DNA of 46,809 nt from Oscillospiraceae bacterium (GTDB taxonomy: Bacteria; Bacillota; Clostridia; Oscillospirales; Ruminococcaceae). The stretch is from contig JAQXHC010000043.1 of the NCBI GenBank assembly GCA_029007035.1, positions 1 to 46,809 of the forward strand, read 5' to 3'. Made by a program: the position numbers and the translations under genes. Under the pieces are notes generated by a model, which worked only from the letters and a program-made list of their open reading frames with translations, was not told the origin of the DNA and searched no databases. This document shows, piece after piece, positions 24,821 through 33,665 of the stretch; the stretch's first letter is position 1, and every line of letters starts with the position of its first letter.

Positions 24821-27451
24821 TTATGCAATAAATTTATTAACAATCTCTTTGAACTTTGCCAATGCCTTATCGATCTCGGCAATATTGCCTGCACCTGCCA
24901 TTGCCGAGTCGGGTTTTCCGCCGCCCTTTCCGCCTGTAAGAGCCGCAGTTTCTTTAACAATCTTTCCTGCATTGGCTCCTTTCTTTACGGCTTCAGGAGT
25001 ACATACGCAATAGAATGTTCCTTTTTCGCCGTTTATGCCTGCGAAAAGTGCCACCGCCGCTTCATTCTTGTCCTTGATGCTGTCGCCGAGCTTTCTCAGC
25101 ATATCGGGCGCTGTATCTTCAAGCTTTGCCGATGCAATCCTGATTCCGTTAATCTCCTCAGCATTTTCTATAATTGATGCGAGCTTAGCATTGGCAATCT
25201 GCTGATTAAGGCTTTCAAGCTTTCTGTCCTTTTCCTTTGACTCAGCCGCCATTGAAAAACACTTCTCGGATAGTTCCGATATATTTGTAAGTTTCAGAGC
25301 TTTAGCGGATTTTTCAATTGTATCCCTGTAATCATTCAGAAGTCCGATAACTCCGAGTCCGGTAACAGCTTCGATTCTTCTTACACCTGCAGCAACCGAA
25401 CTTTCGGAAACGATCTTGAAAAGACCTATCTGTGATGTATTTGAAACATGCGTACCGCCGCAAAATTCAACGGATTTATCAGCAGTTACAACTCTTACGG
25501 TGTCGCCGTACTTTTCTCCGAACAGAGCCATAGCACCCATCTTTCTTGCAGCTTCGATAGGCATTTCTTCCATTGTTACGGGGAAAGCTCCCATGATTTC
25601 ATCGTTGACAATTTCTTCAACCCGTGAAATTTCGTCGGCAGTCATTGCGCTGAAATGACTGAAATCGAAACGGCAGTTCTTTTCATTTACAAGCTGTCCT
25701 GCCTGATGAACATGTTCCCCGAGAACGGTTCTAAGAGCGTTCTGGAGCAGATGAGCCGTGGTATGGTTTCTCATAATTGCAAGCCTGCGCTGTTTATCTA
25801 TCTGTGCAAGAACCTTATCGCCCTTTGAGAGGCTTCCCTGCTCAATAGTGGAAATATGCAGGAAATGTCCTTCTGATTTTATAGTATCATCTACGGATGC
25901 AATATTTTCACCGAAGATAAGCGCGCCTGTATCACCGACCTGTCCGCCGCTTTCCGCATAAAACGGAGTTACATCAAGAACGATTACAACATCGTCTCCT
26001 TCGGAAGCCGTTTCGACTTCCTCGCCATTTTTGTATATTGCAAGTATTTCGGCATCGGTTGTATCAAAAGACGTATAACCCGTGAATATAGTAGCAGGAG
26101 CTTCCACCTTGATGCTGTTGTCCGCCCACGATGAGCCTGCTTTTGCAAGATGATCCGCGCGCGCAGTTTCGCGCTGGAGTTTTACAAGCTCTGCAAATTT
26201 TTCGGTATCAACCTTGAGATTCTTTTCTTCGCAGATTTCAATTGTAAGGTCAATCGGAAAACCGTAGGTATCAGAAAGCTTGAATGCATCGTCGCCCGAA
26301 AGGGTATCCTTTCCGTCGGCAATTAGCTTGTCGGTAAACTGTGTAAGAAGCTCCGAACCCTTGTCGACAGTCTTTGCGAAGGCTTCCTCTTCAACTCCGA
26401 TAATTTTCTTGATATACTCACGTTTTTCAGCAAGTTCAGGATATGCGATTTCGTTTTCCTTAATTACAGTATCGCAAACCTCGCAGAGAAACGGTCTGTC
26501 GATTCCGAGCATTCTTCCGTGACGTGCGGCACGTCTGAGCAGACGGCGGAGAACATAGCCGCGTCCCTCGTTTGATGGCATAATTCCGTCGCCTACCATG
26601 AAGGTCGTGCTTCTGATATGGTCGGTGATTACACGGAGAGATATGTCCGTTTTCTCATTTTTCTTATATTCAACGCCTGCTATGGACGAAATATGCTTCA
26701 TTATATTCTGAACGGTATCAACTTCGAAAAGGTTATCTACACCCTGCATTACACAAGCAAGTCTTTCAAGTCCCATTCCGGTATCTATATTCTTTGAAGC
26801 CATTTCGGCATAGTGACCGTTGCCGTCGCTGTCAAACTGACTGAATACAAGGTTCCAGATTTCAATTACTCTGTCGCAGTCGCTTGCCTGCTCAAAGCTT
26901 TCGAACGGACCATAGCTATCGCCTCTGTCGAAATGGATCTCCGAGCAAGGTCCGCATGGTCCTGAGCCGTGCTCCCAAAAATTGTCAGCCTTGCCAAGAC
27001 GGATTATTCTGTCGTGAGGAATACCAATTTTGTTTTCCCAGATCTGCTCTGCCTCATCGTCGCTTTCAAAAATAGTAATCCACAGCTTTTCAGCAGGAAT
27101 TTCAAGCACCTTGGTAAGGAACTCCCATGCCCACTCGATCGCTTCTGTTTTGAAATAATCGCCAAATGAGAAGTTTCCGAGCATCTCAAAATATGTACCG
27201 TGACGAGCTGTTTTCCCGACACGCTCAATATCCGGCGTTCTGATACATTTCTGACAGGTAGTCACTCTTTTATTCGGAGGAACTGCCTGTCCGAGGAAAA
27301 ACTTTTTGAGCGGAGCCATACCCGAATTGATAAGAAGCAGGCTCTTATCACCCTGAGGGACAAGAGATGCACTTGCCATTCTTGTATGGCTTTTGCTTTC
27401 AAAGAACGAAAGATACTTTTCACGAAGTTCGTTTAAACCGGTCCACTGCAT
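24821..27451 (-). CDS. alaS: Alanyl-tRNA synthetase
   Basis: The protein has 876 residues, full length. It charges tRNA-Ala. Motifs include the class II core start (LREKYLSFFESKSHTRMASASLVP), KKFFLGQAVPPNKRVTTCQKCIRTPDIE, FWEHGSGPCGPCSEIHFD, and the editing-domain zinc ligands in NHTTAHLLQNAL and CGGTHVSNTSQIG, then a C-Ala domain ending GGKGGGKPDSAMAGAG. The start ATG 27451 is 11 bases from AGGAG, slightly long; an in-frame TTG at 27484 lies upstream of that site and is less likely. An alanine T-box leader precedes it. It heads an eight-gene run with gaps of under 20 bases. Confidence 0.96.
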   Translation of the reverse strand: MQWTGLNELREKYLSFFESKSHTRMASASLVPQGDKSLLLINSGMAPLKKFFLGQAVPPNKRVTTCQKCIRTPDIERVGKTARHGTYFEMLGNFSFGDYFKTEAIEWAWEFLTKVLEIPAEKLWITIFESDDEAEQIWENKIGIPHDRIIRLGKADNFWEHGSGPCGPCSEIHFDRGDSYGPFESFEQASDCDRVIEIWNLVFSQFDSDGNGHYAEMASKNIDTGMGLERLACVMQGVDNLFEVDTVQNIMKHISSIAGVEYKKNEKTDISLRVITDHIRSTTFMVGDGIMPSNEGRGYVLRRLLRRAARHGRMLGIDRPFLCEVCDTVIKENEIAYPELAEKREYIKKIIGVEEEAFAKTVDKGSELLTQFTDKLIADGKDTLSGDDAFKLSDTYGFPIDLTIEICEEKNLKVDTEKFAELVKLQRETARADHLAKAGSSWADNSIKVEAPATIFTGYTSFDTTDAEILAIYKNGEEVETASEGDDVVIVLDVTPFYAESGGQVGDTGALIFGENIASVDDTIKSEGHFLHISTIEQGSLSKGDKVLAQIDKQRRLAIMRNHTTAHLLQNALRTVLGEHVHQAGQLVNEKNCRFDFSHFSAMTADEISRVEEIVNDEIMGAFPVTMEEMPIEAARKMGAMALFGEKYGDTVRVVTADKSVEFCGGTHVSNTSQIGLFKIVSESSVAAGVRRIEAVTGLGVIGLLNDYRDTIEKSAKALKLTNISELSEKCFSMAAESKEKDRKLESLNQQIANAKLASIIENAEEINGIRIASAKLEDTAPDMLRKLGDSIKDKNEAAVALFAGINGEKGTFYCVCTPEAVKKGANAGKIVKETAALTGGKGGGKPDSAMAGAGNIAEIDKALAKFKEIVNKFIA

Positions 27452-27494
27452 AAAACATTTATCTCCTTTTGATAAAATATTCAAATTTCATACC

Positions 27495-27765
27495 AACAAA
27501 AAAAGCCCTGTCACCGCTAATGGGACGAAGGCTCTCGTGGTACCACCCATATTCAAGGATAAACAAATATTGCTATTGCCTTATCCTCCTCGTTACCTTT
27601 AACGCAGGAATACGCCGCGGTTTCCCGCGGAGACTACGGGTAAGCACCTGCCGCACTGCCGAAAGCTTTCACCAGCCGCTTTCTCTCTGTAGACACTGCA
27701 TATACCGATTTACGGTTGCAACAGTCAGTCCCGTCACCGTCAGAATAATTATAATTATGTTATTA
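27495..27765 (-). promoter_or_regulatory. T-box leader, alanine-specific, controlling alaS operon
   Basis: On the minus strand the T-box core GGGTGGTACCACG (27548-27536) is present, followed by a terminator hairpin (stem arms near 27532 and 27505) and TTTTTTT. Upstream, ACAGAGAG and GGCTGGTG resemble stem I features. The best specifier candidate is GCT (27645-27643), an alanine codon, in GGTGCTTACC. Uncharged tRNA-Ala would stabilise the antiterminator and switch on alaS and the genes behind it. Confidence 0.88.
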
Positions 27766-27771
27766 CATATT

Positions 27772-27800
27772 ATTTTATACTATCTTTTGTAAATTGTCAA
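27772..27800 (-). promoter_or_regulatory. Promoter of the alanine T-box and alaS operon
   Basis: On the minus strand TTGACA (27800-27795) and TAAAAT (27777-27772), spacer 17. Confidence 0.8.
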
Positions 27801-27962
27801 TCCCTTTTCTTAAATTTTTCCTCAATGAAGGCACTATCTAAAAACCAATACTAATAATATTTCCACATATCTCTGCGGCTTATTTCTTAACACCCGATAC
27901 AATTAGACCCTAACATCTGCATAATATCTTATCGGTACAGGTAAAAAATGTGTTCAAAGCGC

Positions 27963-27991
27963 TTGACATATTGAACATGGTGTGGTATAAT
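27963..27991 (+). promoter_or_regulatory. Promoter of the phenylalanine T-box and pheST
   Basis: TTGACA (27963-27968) and TATAAT (27986-27991), spacer 17. Divergent from the alaS promoter; the 160 bases between them hold no gene. Confidence 0.85.
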
Positions 27992-27997
27992 TAAAAA

Positions 27998-28248
27998 AGA
28001 TAAGCCTGCAATGAAGATGTGTAAGTAGCTATGTAATAACCATATCAGAGAGTGAGCATCACGGCTGAAAGTGCTCACAGTGGTTTACGTAGTGAATTTC
28101 AGCATCGGAGCGGTCTGCGAAAATCGTTAGAAATAAGCAGAGTGATGCCGTACACGCAATTGCGGCATAAGAGTGCGGGAGCTTCTCCCGAATTTGAGTG
28201 GTACCGCGGATTATATCCGTCTCATGAAATCATGGGACGGTTTTTTTA
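27998..28248 (+). promoter_or_regulatory. T-box leader, phenylalanine-specific, controlling pheST
   Basis: The T-box core GAGTGGTACCGCGG is at 28196-28209. The terminator CCGTCTCATG / CATGGGACGG (28217-28240) is followed by seven Ts. AGAGAGTGAGCA near 28048 is the AG-bulge region of stem I, and the specifier is probably TTC (28098-28100) in GTGAATTTCAGCA, a phenylalanine codon matching the downstream genes. Confidence 0.9.
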
Positions 28249-28275
28249 TTTTTTCATAATGTCAGGAGGTCTATT

Positions 28276-29328
28276 ATGAATTCACAGATTGATGAATTGA
28301 AAAAGAATTTGGAAGAACAGCTTGAAAGCATTAAAGCAGCCGCAGAACTGGAGGATATCAGAGTCGCTTTTCTTGGCAAAAACGGCTCAATCACAGGTCT
28401 TTTGAAGCAAATGGGCAAAATTTCGGCGGACGAAAAAAAGAGTTTCGGACAAGCCGTAAATTCCCTTAAATCATACGCCTCCGAGCGGATTTCCGCTAAA
28501 CTTGCTGAGCTTCAGCAGCTTGAAATGGAGCGTGAAATCAACTCTATGCCTGTTTTTGATGTCGATATGCCGGCACATCTCAGACGCGGTTCATATCACC
28601 CGATTACGCTCGTTCAGAGAAAGTGTGAAAACGTTTTCCGCTCTATGGGATTTACTGTCGAGGATTACAGCGAAATTGTCACTGACTATGAATGCTTTGA
28701 ATCTCTCAATATTCCGAAGTTTCACCCTGCCCGTGATATGCAGGATACCTACTATCTTGAAAACGGTCAGCTTCTGAAGTCGCAGACCTCTGCCGCTCAG
28801 AATGCCATTTACCGCAAATACCGCGATTCTCTCATCAACGAAGGCAAACCGATCCGTGCCATTTTCCCCGGAAGATGCTTCCGAAATGAGTCCACTGATG
28901 CGTGTCACGAAAACACATTCTTCCAGATGGAAGGTGTTATGGTTGATAAAAACATCTCGATTTCAAACCTCATTTTCTTCATGAAAACTATGCTATCCGA
29001 AGTTTTCGAACGCGATATCAAGGTCAGACTCCGTCCCGGATTCTTCCCTTTTGTTGAACCGGGTTTTGAGCTTGATATAAACTGCCTTATCTGCGGCGGC
29101 GATGGCTGTCCATCATGCAAGCACAGCGGCTGGCTGGAGCTTTGTCCCTGCGGAATGATTCATCCAAATGTCCTCCGTGAGGGAGGCATTGACCCAGATG
29201 AATACACCGGTTTTGCTTTCGGACTCGGACTTACACGTCTGGCAATGATGAAATACGGCATCAAGGATATCCGCGACCTGAACAGTGCAGATCTTGAATG
29301 TCTTTCGCAGTTCACCGAGGATAAATAA
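28276..29328 (+). CDS. pheS: Phenylalanyl-tRNA synthetase alpha subunit
   Basis: The protein has 350 residues. An N-terminal coiled coil (1 to about 90) binds tRNA-Phe. The class II catalytic core has HPITLVQRKCENVFRSMGF, FHPARDMQDTYYL, LLKSQTSAAQ and FFQMEGVMVD. CLICGGDGCPSCKHSGWLEL is the Cys-rich insert common in Firmicutes, and GMIHPNVLREGGID and FAFGLGLTRLAMMKYGI (motif 3) close the core. Together with PheT it forms the alpha2-beta2 enzyme. CAGGAGG seven bases before the ATG sets the start. pheT follows after 14 bases. Confidence 0.96.
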   Translation: MNSQIDELKKNLEEQLESIKAAAELEDIRVAFLGKNGSITGLLKQMGKISADEKKSFGQAVNSLKSYASERISAKLAELQQLEMEREINSMPVFDVDMPAHLRRGSYHPITLVQRKCENVFRSMGFTVEDYSEIVTDYECFESLNIPKFHPARDMQDTYYLENGQLLKSQTSAAQNAIYRKYRDSLINEGKPIRAIFPGRCFRNESTDACHENTFFQMEGVMVDKNISISNLIFFMKTMLSEVFERDIKVRLRPGFFPFVEPGFELDINCLICGGDGCPSCKHSGWLELCPCGMIHPNVLREGGIDPDEYTGFAFGLGLTRLAMMKYGIKDIRDLNSADLECLSQFTEDK

Positions 29329-29342
29329 GGAGGGAAATACAA

Positions 29343-31703
29343 ATGCTACTTTCAATTAACTGGATCAGAGACTTCGTTGACCTTAGCGGTCTTGACATTG
29401 ACGAGATTATTCATAAATTTTCACTTTCAACTGCTGAGGTGGAGAATGAAATTTTCCGCAAGGGCAGTGATATCAGCGGTATTGTTGTGGCTGAAATCAA
29501 GTCGGTTGAAAATCATCCGGACTCTAAAAAGCTCCATCTTCTGAAGGTTGATGCAGGGGAAGGTGAACTTGTTGACGTTGTATGCGGCGCTCCGAATGTC
29601 CGCACAGGTATGAAAACAGCGTTCGCAAAGCTCGGCGCTCATATCGGCGGTATTGAAATCACTCCGCGAGATCTCGCAGGCTATACTTCATGCGGAATGT
29701 GCTGTTCTGAAAAAGAACTCGGAATAAGCGACGACCATTCGGGAATTATGGAAATCACTGACGATATTCCAAACGGCACTGACCTTAAAAAAGTATACGA
29801 AATTGATGATATTATTTTCGAGGTCGATAACAAGTCGCTCACAAACCGCCCCGACCTATGGGGGCATTACGGTATAGCACGCGAATTTGCAACCCTTACA
29901 GGAAGAAAACTTAAACCTATCGAAACCGCTGACCTTTCCGTTTACGATAATCTGCCAAAGGTTGATATCAAAATCGAAGATCCGCTCTGCAAGCGCTACA
30001 CAGGTATTCAGTTTGAGAATATCACGCGGAAAACAAGCCCTGTAAATATGAGGATACGCCTTTTCTACTGCGGAATGAGAGCTATAAACTACCTTGCCGA
30101 CCTGACAAATTACATTATGCTTGAAATGGGTCAGCCTATGCACGCTTTCGATTCGCGGAAGGTTGAAAAAATACGAATAAAACGCTTTGATAATCCGTTC
30201 GATTTCACAACTCTTGATAATGTTAAGAGACATATCGACGAAAATACTCTCATGATATGCAACGGTGATATTCCTGTTGCAATTGCAGGAATTATGGGCG
30301 GTCTCGACTCCGAAATCGTGGACGACACGACTTCACTCACTCTTGAATCAGCTAATTTTGACGCTGTTTCTATCAGAAAATCATCGTCCCGTCTTGCTCA
30401 CAGAACCGATGCTTCAATGCGATATGAAAAGAGCCTTGATCCTGAGATGACCTCTGTTGCCTCTGCACGTTTTGTTAAGCTGCTTTCCGATTTTGACAGC
30501 GGAGTTAAAGTAACCTCAGCTCTCACAGATGAATATGCCTCACATTTTGACAAGATTACTCTGAGCTTCGACAAGGCATTTGTGGACAAATATACCGGCA
30601 TCGAAATTTCAAACGATACCATTGTAAAGACGCTCACCTCGCTCGGCTTCGGAGTTAAACTCGACGGCAACAGCTTCACGGTAGATGTTCCGTCGTGGAG
30701 AGCAACAAAGGACGTTACTCTCAAAGCCGACATCATCGAAGAAATCACCCGTATCTACGGTTATGACAATTTTGATGTGAACACAGCCTGTGCTCCGCTG
30801 TATCCTGTACGCATAACCGAAGAAAAAAATGTGGAAGAACAGATCAAGGACATTCTTGTTAAACGTTTCTCTCTCCACGAGGTCCATTCCTATGTATGGG
30901 CTTACTATGACGAATATAAGAAACTTGGTATTGAGATCGAGGACAATATCAAGCTCCTCAATGCAACAAATCCGAATATCGAGACTATCAGACGCTCTAT
31001 GATTCCGACTCAGTTATGTCAGATAAAGTCTAATTCGTCCTATGACACCGATTTCGGCATCTTTGAAATCGGACGCGTATGCGACGGTGTTGATGAAAAC
31101 AATATGTGCCGCGAATATAAAAAACTCGGTATCACACTGTTTTCAAAGACTGCTGATTCTCAGGAACTTTACCTGAGAATGACCGATATGCTTGCTGTTG
31201 TAATGGATGATGTGCGTCACAGCGAGATAACTTACAGAACCGTTGAAGCCGATCACAGCTATATCCACCCGAAGAATTACAATGCTATAATATGCGGCGG
31301 AATTGAAATAGGACGTATAGGACTTGTTTATCCGACCGTACTTAAAAAAATCGACAAAAAAGCAAATGTGGTTTTTGCGGAGCTTGATATCAAGGAAATC
31401 GAAAAGGTCAAGAATAACGGAATCGTTTACAATGAAGCTTCAAAGTTCCCGTCAATCGACGTTGACCTCACATTTATCAGTGATAAGTATACTCCAATCA
31501 AGGAGGAAATTGCAAATCTGAACTCCGAACTCATCAAAAACACAGAGGTTACTGATGTCTACAGCAGTCCCGAAGGAAAAGCAATTACAGTCAGACTCAG
31601 TTTTGTTCACCCCGAGAGAACTCTCACTAAAGAAGAAGTAATGGAAATCGCGGATAAGCTGATTTCATCTCTTGCTGAAAAAAATATTGCTCTGAAGCAA
31701 TAA
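29343..31703 (+). CDS. pheT: Phenylalanyl-tRNA synthetase beta subunit
   Basis: The protein has 786 residues, full length. The N-terminal tRNA-binding (EMAP) domain includes VVAEIKSVENHPDSKKLHLLKVDAG and VVCGAPNVRTGMK. The B3/4 editing domain includes DIIFEVDNKSLTNRPDLWGHYGIARE and MLEMGQPMHAFD. The B5 domain and catalytic-like domain include IIEEITRIYGYDNF and LLNATNPNIETIRRSMIPTQL. The C-terminal anticodon-binding FDX-ACB domain ends KFPSIDVDLTFISD, RLSFVHPERTLTKEEV. Translation is probably coupled to pheS (AGGAGGG before ATG). It ends shortly before a strong bidirectional terminator. Confidence 0.96.
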   Translation: MLLSINWIRDFVDLSGLDIDEIIHKFSLSTAEVENEIFRKGSDISGIVVAEIKSVENHPDSKKLHLLKVDAGEGELVDVVCGAPNVRTGMKTAFAKLGAHIGGIEITPRDLAGYTSCGMCCSEKELGISDDHSGIMEITDDIPNGTDLKKVYEIDDIIFEVDNKSLTNRPDLWGHYGIAREFATLTGRKLKPIETADLSVYDNLPKVDIKIEDPLCKRYTGIQFENITRKTSPVNMRIRLFYCGMRAINYLADLTNYIMLEMGQPMHAFDSRKVEKIRIKRFDNPFDFTTLDNVKRHIDENTLMICNGDIPVAIAGIMGGLDSEIVDDTTSLTLESANFDAVSIRKSSSRLAHRTDASMRYEKSLDPEMTSVASARFVKLLSDFDSGVKVTSALTDEYASHFDKITLSFDKAFVDKYTGIEISNDTIVKTLTSLGFGVKLDGNSFTVDVPSWRATKDVTLKADIIEEITRIYGYDNFDVNTACAPLYPVRITEEKNVEEQIKDILVKRFSLHEVHSYVWAYYDEYKKLGIEIEDNIKLLNATNPNIETIRRSMIPTQLCQIKSNSSYDTDFGIFEIGRVCDGVDENNMCREYKKLGITLFSKTADSQELYLRMTDMLAVVMDDVRHSEITYRTVEADHSYIHPKNYNAIICGGIEIGRIGLVYPTVLKKIDKKANVVFAELDIKEIEKVKNNGIVYNEASKFPSIDVDLTFISDKYTPIKEEIANLNSELIKNTEVTDVYSSPEGKAITVRLSFVHPERTLTKEEVMEIADKLISSLAEKNIALKQ

Positions 31704-31722
31704 TACTGGCTTTACAGACTCA

Positions 31723-31752
31723 AACGGCGGACGCATATCAGCGTCCGCCGTT
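31723..31752. terminator. Bidirectional terminator overlapping the end of the DUF1275 gene
   Basis: AACGGCGGACGC (31723-31734) pairs perfectly with GCGTCCGCCGTT (31741-31752), loop ATATCA. It ends pheT on the plus strand. On the minus strand one arm codes for the last residues (NNGGR) of the DUF1275 protein. Confidence 0.85.
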
Positions 31753-32469
31753 ATTATATTTGCACATAAGACGTTTCAGTCCATGTATTAAATTACGTTC
31801 CGCACACACAATATTACTGCTGAATATCATAACACCGAATGAAAGAATCAGCGGTATACAGGAAATTCTGATTGCTGATATATCAAAAAAATCTGTCAGT
31901 ATAAACCCGATACCTGCGCCCAGTGAAAATATTAAGATTACTCCGAAATATACGCAGGCTGTATACAGTTCTGATTTGTTTTTACTGTGAAGAAATGAAC
32001 ACAGTGATTCAGCTCCGCCTCGAAGATTTCCTATACACATTGTACTTACATATGATGTATTTCCAACTTTTCTGAACGACTGAACCTGCAATGCACAGGT
32101 CAGCGAAACAAGTACATTTGCAGCTATGTCATATTGATGGGGAATCGCTCCGACAGCAAACAGCACAACAATTTCAAGCATGACGATTAACTGCCGCCAA
32201 TGGATATGAGAAGTATTCCTGAAGTGGCGGTGGATAAGTTCGGCAGTGAAAACCCCGATTATAAAGGCACACAGCGGAATGAAATACCGGAACGCACGCC
32301 CCCAATCCCCATGAAATATATATCCTGCCATAAGTACCACATTTCCTGTCTGTCCGTTGGCAAATACCTCTCCTCTTGCACAATAGGTATAAGCGTCCTG
32401 AAAACCACCGGAAAAAGTCAAAAGTGCGGCTGTTAAAAATGCCTTGGAAGCGTTGTAGTTTTTATCCAT
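31738..32469 (-). CDS. DUF1275 (YoaK-type) membrane protein
   Basis: The protein has 243 residues and six or seven membrane segments. The DUF1275 signature is clear: LTFSGGFQDAYTYCARGEVFANGQTGNVV (about 16-44), then TCALQVQSFRKVGNTSYVSTMCIGNLRGGAE. The function is not established; some members are annotated as transporters or membrane partners. The start at 32469 is chosen because AAGGAG lies seven bases upstream; an adjacent ATG at 32472 is closer than usual. It is divergent from the LysR gene, with about 220 bases between. Confidence 0.88.
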   Translation of the reverse strand: MDKNYNASKAFLTAALLTFSGGFQDAYTYCARGEVFANGQTGNVVLMAGYIFHGDWGRAFRYFIPLCAFIIGVFTAELIHRHFRNTSHIHWRQLIVMLEIVVLFAVGAIPHQYDIAANVLVSLTCALQVQSFRKVGNTSYVSTMCIGNLRGGAESLCSFLHSKNKSELYTACVYFGVILIFSLGAGIGFILTDFFDISAIRISCIPLILSFGVMIFSSNIVCAERNLIHGLKRLMCKYNNGGR

Positions 32470-32593
32470 CATATATCTCCTTTTTTCATGGCACACACCG
32501 GTATATCCGCGAAATATCTATGCAATCTTCCGGATAATCTGACTGTGCAATCGCGCATAAGATTTAATCAGCGCTTCCTTATCAGCATAATGC

Positions 32594-32622
32594 TTGACAT
32601 TCATGTTCCTTTATATTATAAT
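32594..32622 (+). promoter_or_regulatory. Promoter of the LysR gene
   Basis: TTGACA (32594-32599) and TATAAT (32617-32622), spacer 17. Confidence 0.85.
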
Positions 32623-32690
32623 AAATAGACATGCATATGTAAAATGTATATTTTGTATTTGAAAAATATCAATATTGTATGGAGAAAAAA

Positions 32691-33596
32691 ATGAACATCA
32701 GCTACGATTATTATAAAATATTCTATTTTGTTGCAAGATATGGCAGCTTTACAAGAGCAGCAGAAGTTCTGATGAATAACCAGCCTAATATAACCCGTTC
32801 AATTAAAAACCTCGAAGGCGAGCTTGGATGCACACTTTTTGTACGTTCAAATAAAGGTGTGACTCTGACTGCCGAGGGTGAAAAACTGTTCATACACATT
32901 TCAGCGGCAGTCGAGCAGATTACTGCCGGTGAGGAAGAGCTTTCATTTGACAAAAGTCTTCAGGGCGGTACTGTCTCTGTAGGAGCAAGCGAGACGGCTC
33001 TGCATGGACTTCTGCTCCCGATAATTGATGGTTTTCACAGAAAATATCCGGGCATTAAAATACGCATTTCAAACCATTCGACTCCTCAGGCGCTCAACGC
33101 ACTGAAAAACGGACTCGCAGATATTGCGGTAGTCACTACTCCTGCGGATATTTCAAAACCTCTCAGCAAAAAAATTATCAAATCGTTCCGTGAAGCTGCA
33201 GTCTGCGGCGAACGGCTGGCTTATCTTTCGAAAGAACCTCTCAGCATAGAGAAGCTTTGCAGCTATCCGCTGATTTCTCTCGGACGCGAGACTAAAACCT
33301 TTGAATTCTACAGCAATCTCTTTTTGTCTCACGGACTTCTGTTCCGTCCGGATATCGAGGTTGCCACTGCCGACCAGATTCTGCCTATGGTGCGGAACAA
33401 TCTCGGAATCGGCTTTCTTCCCGAAGCATTTGCAAGAGAATCGGTTCAGCGCGGTGAAATTTATGAGATAACGCTTTCAGACAAGATTCCCGAACGATTT
33501 ATAATACTTGTAAAACGCAGCGACCATTCCCTGAGTATCGCAGCAAAGGAGCTTGAAAAGATGATTTATCTTGCCTGCTCCGACAGTGTCAATTAG
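32691..33596 (+). CDS. LysR-family transcriptional regulator
   Basis: The protein has 301 residues. The N-terminal winged helix-turn-helix is complete (YYKIFYFVARYGSFTRAAEVL, NNQPNITRSIKNLEGELGCTLFVRSNKGVTLTAEGE). The substrate-binding domain begins near residue 90 (GGTVSVGASETALHGLLLP) and includes GLADIAVVT and MVRNNLGIGFLPEAFA. ATG 32691 is preferred over 32679 since GGAG lies seven bases before it. It is followed on the same strand by the MATE exporter, a likely target along with the divergent DUF1275 gene. Effector unknown. Its stop codon lies at the edge of an inverted-repeat element. Confidence 0.92.
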   Translation: MNISYDYYKIFYFVARYGSFTRAAEVLMNNQPNITRSIKNLEGELGCTLFVRSNKGVTLTAEGEKLFIHISAAVEQITAGEEELSFDKSLQGGTVSVGASETALHGLLLPIIDGFHRKYPGIKIRISNHSTPQALNALKNGLADIAVVTTPADISKPLSKKIIKSFREAAVCGERLAYLSKEPLSIEKLCSYPLISLGRETKTFEFYSNLFLSHGLLFRPDIEVATADQILPMVRNNLGIGFLPEAFARESVQRGEIYEITLSDKIPERFIILVKRSDHSLSIAAKELEKMIYLACSDSVN

Positions 33597-33649
33597 GGCG
33601 TGTTGGCACTAAATTCATTCGCACGCCAACTTAATGTCAACACGCCCTA
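33594..33649. repeat. Inverted-repeat element between LysR and MATE genes
   Basis: TAGGGCGTGTTG (33594-33605) and CAACACGCCCTA (33638-33649) are perfect 12-base inverted copies at the ends of a 56-base unit. An inner pair GTTGGC (33603-33608) / GCCAAC (33625-33630) gives an alternative fold. No T-run follows, so it is not a classic terminator. The sharp ends beside T-T-A and A-A look like a tiny MITE-type element or insertion-sequence footprint. Confidence 0.55.
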
Positions 33650-33665
33650 AAAACAGGAGAAATAT

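Noticed and set aside
33594..33665. Intrinsic terminator after the LysR gene
   Set aside because: The stem is strong, but no T-run follows on either useful side and the loop is over 30 bases, so a mobile-element or switch reading fits better.
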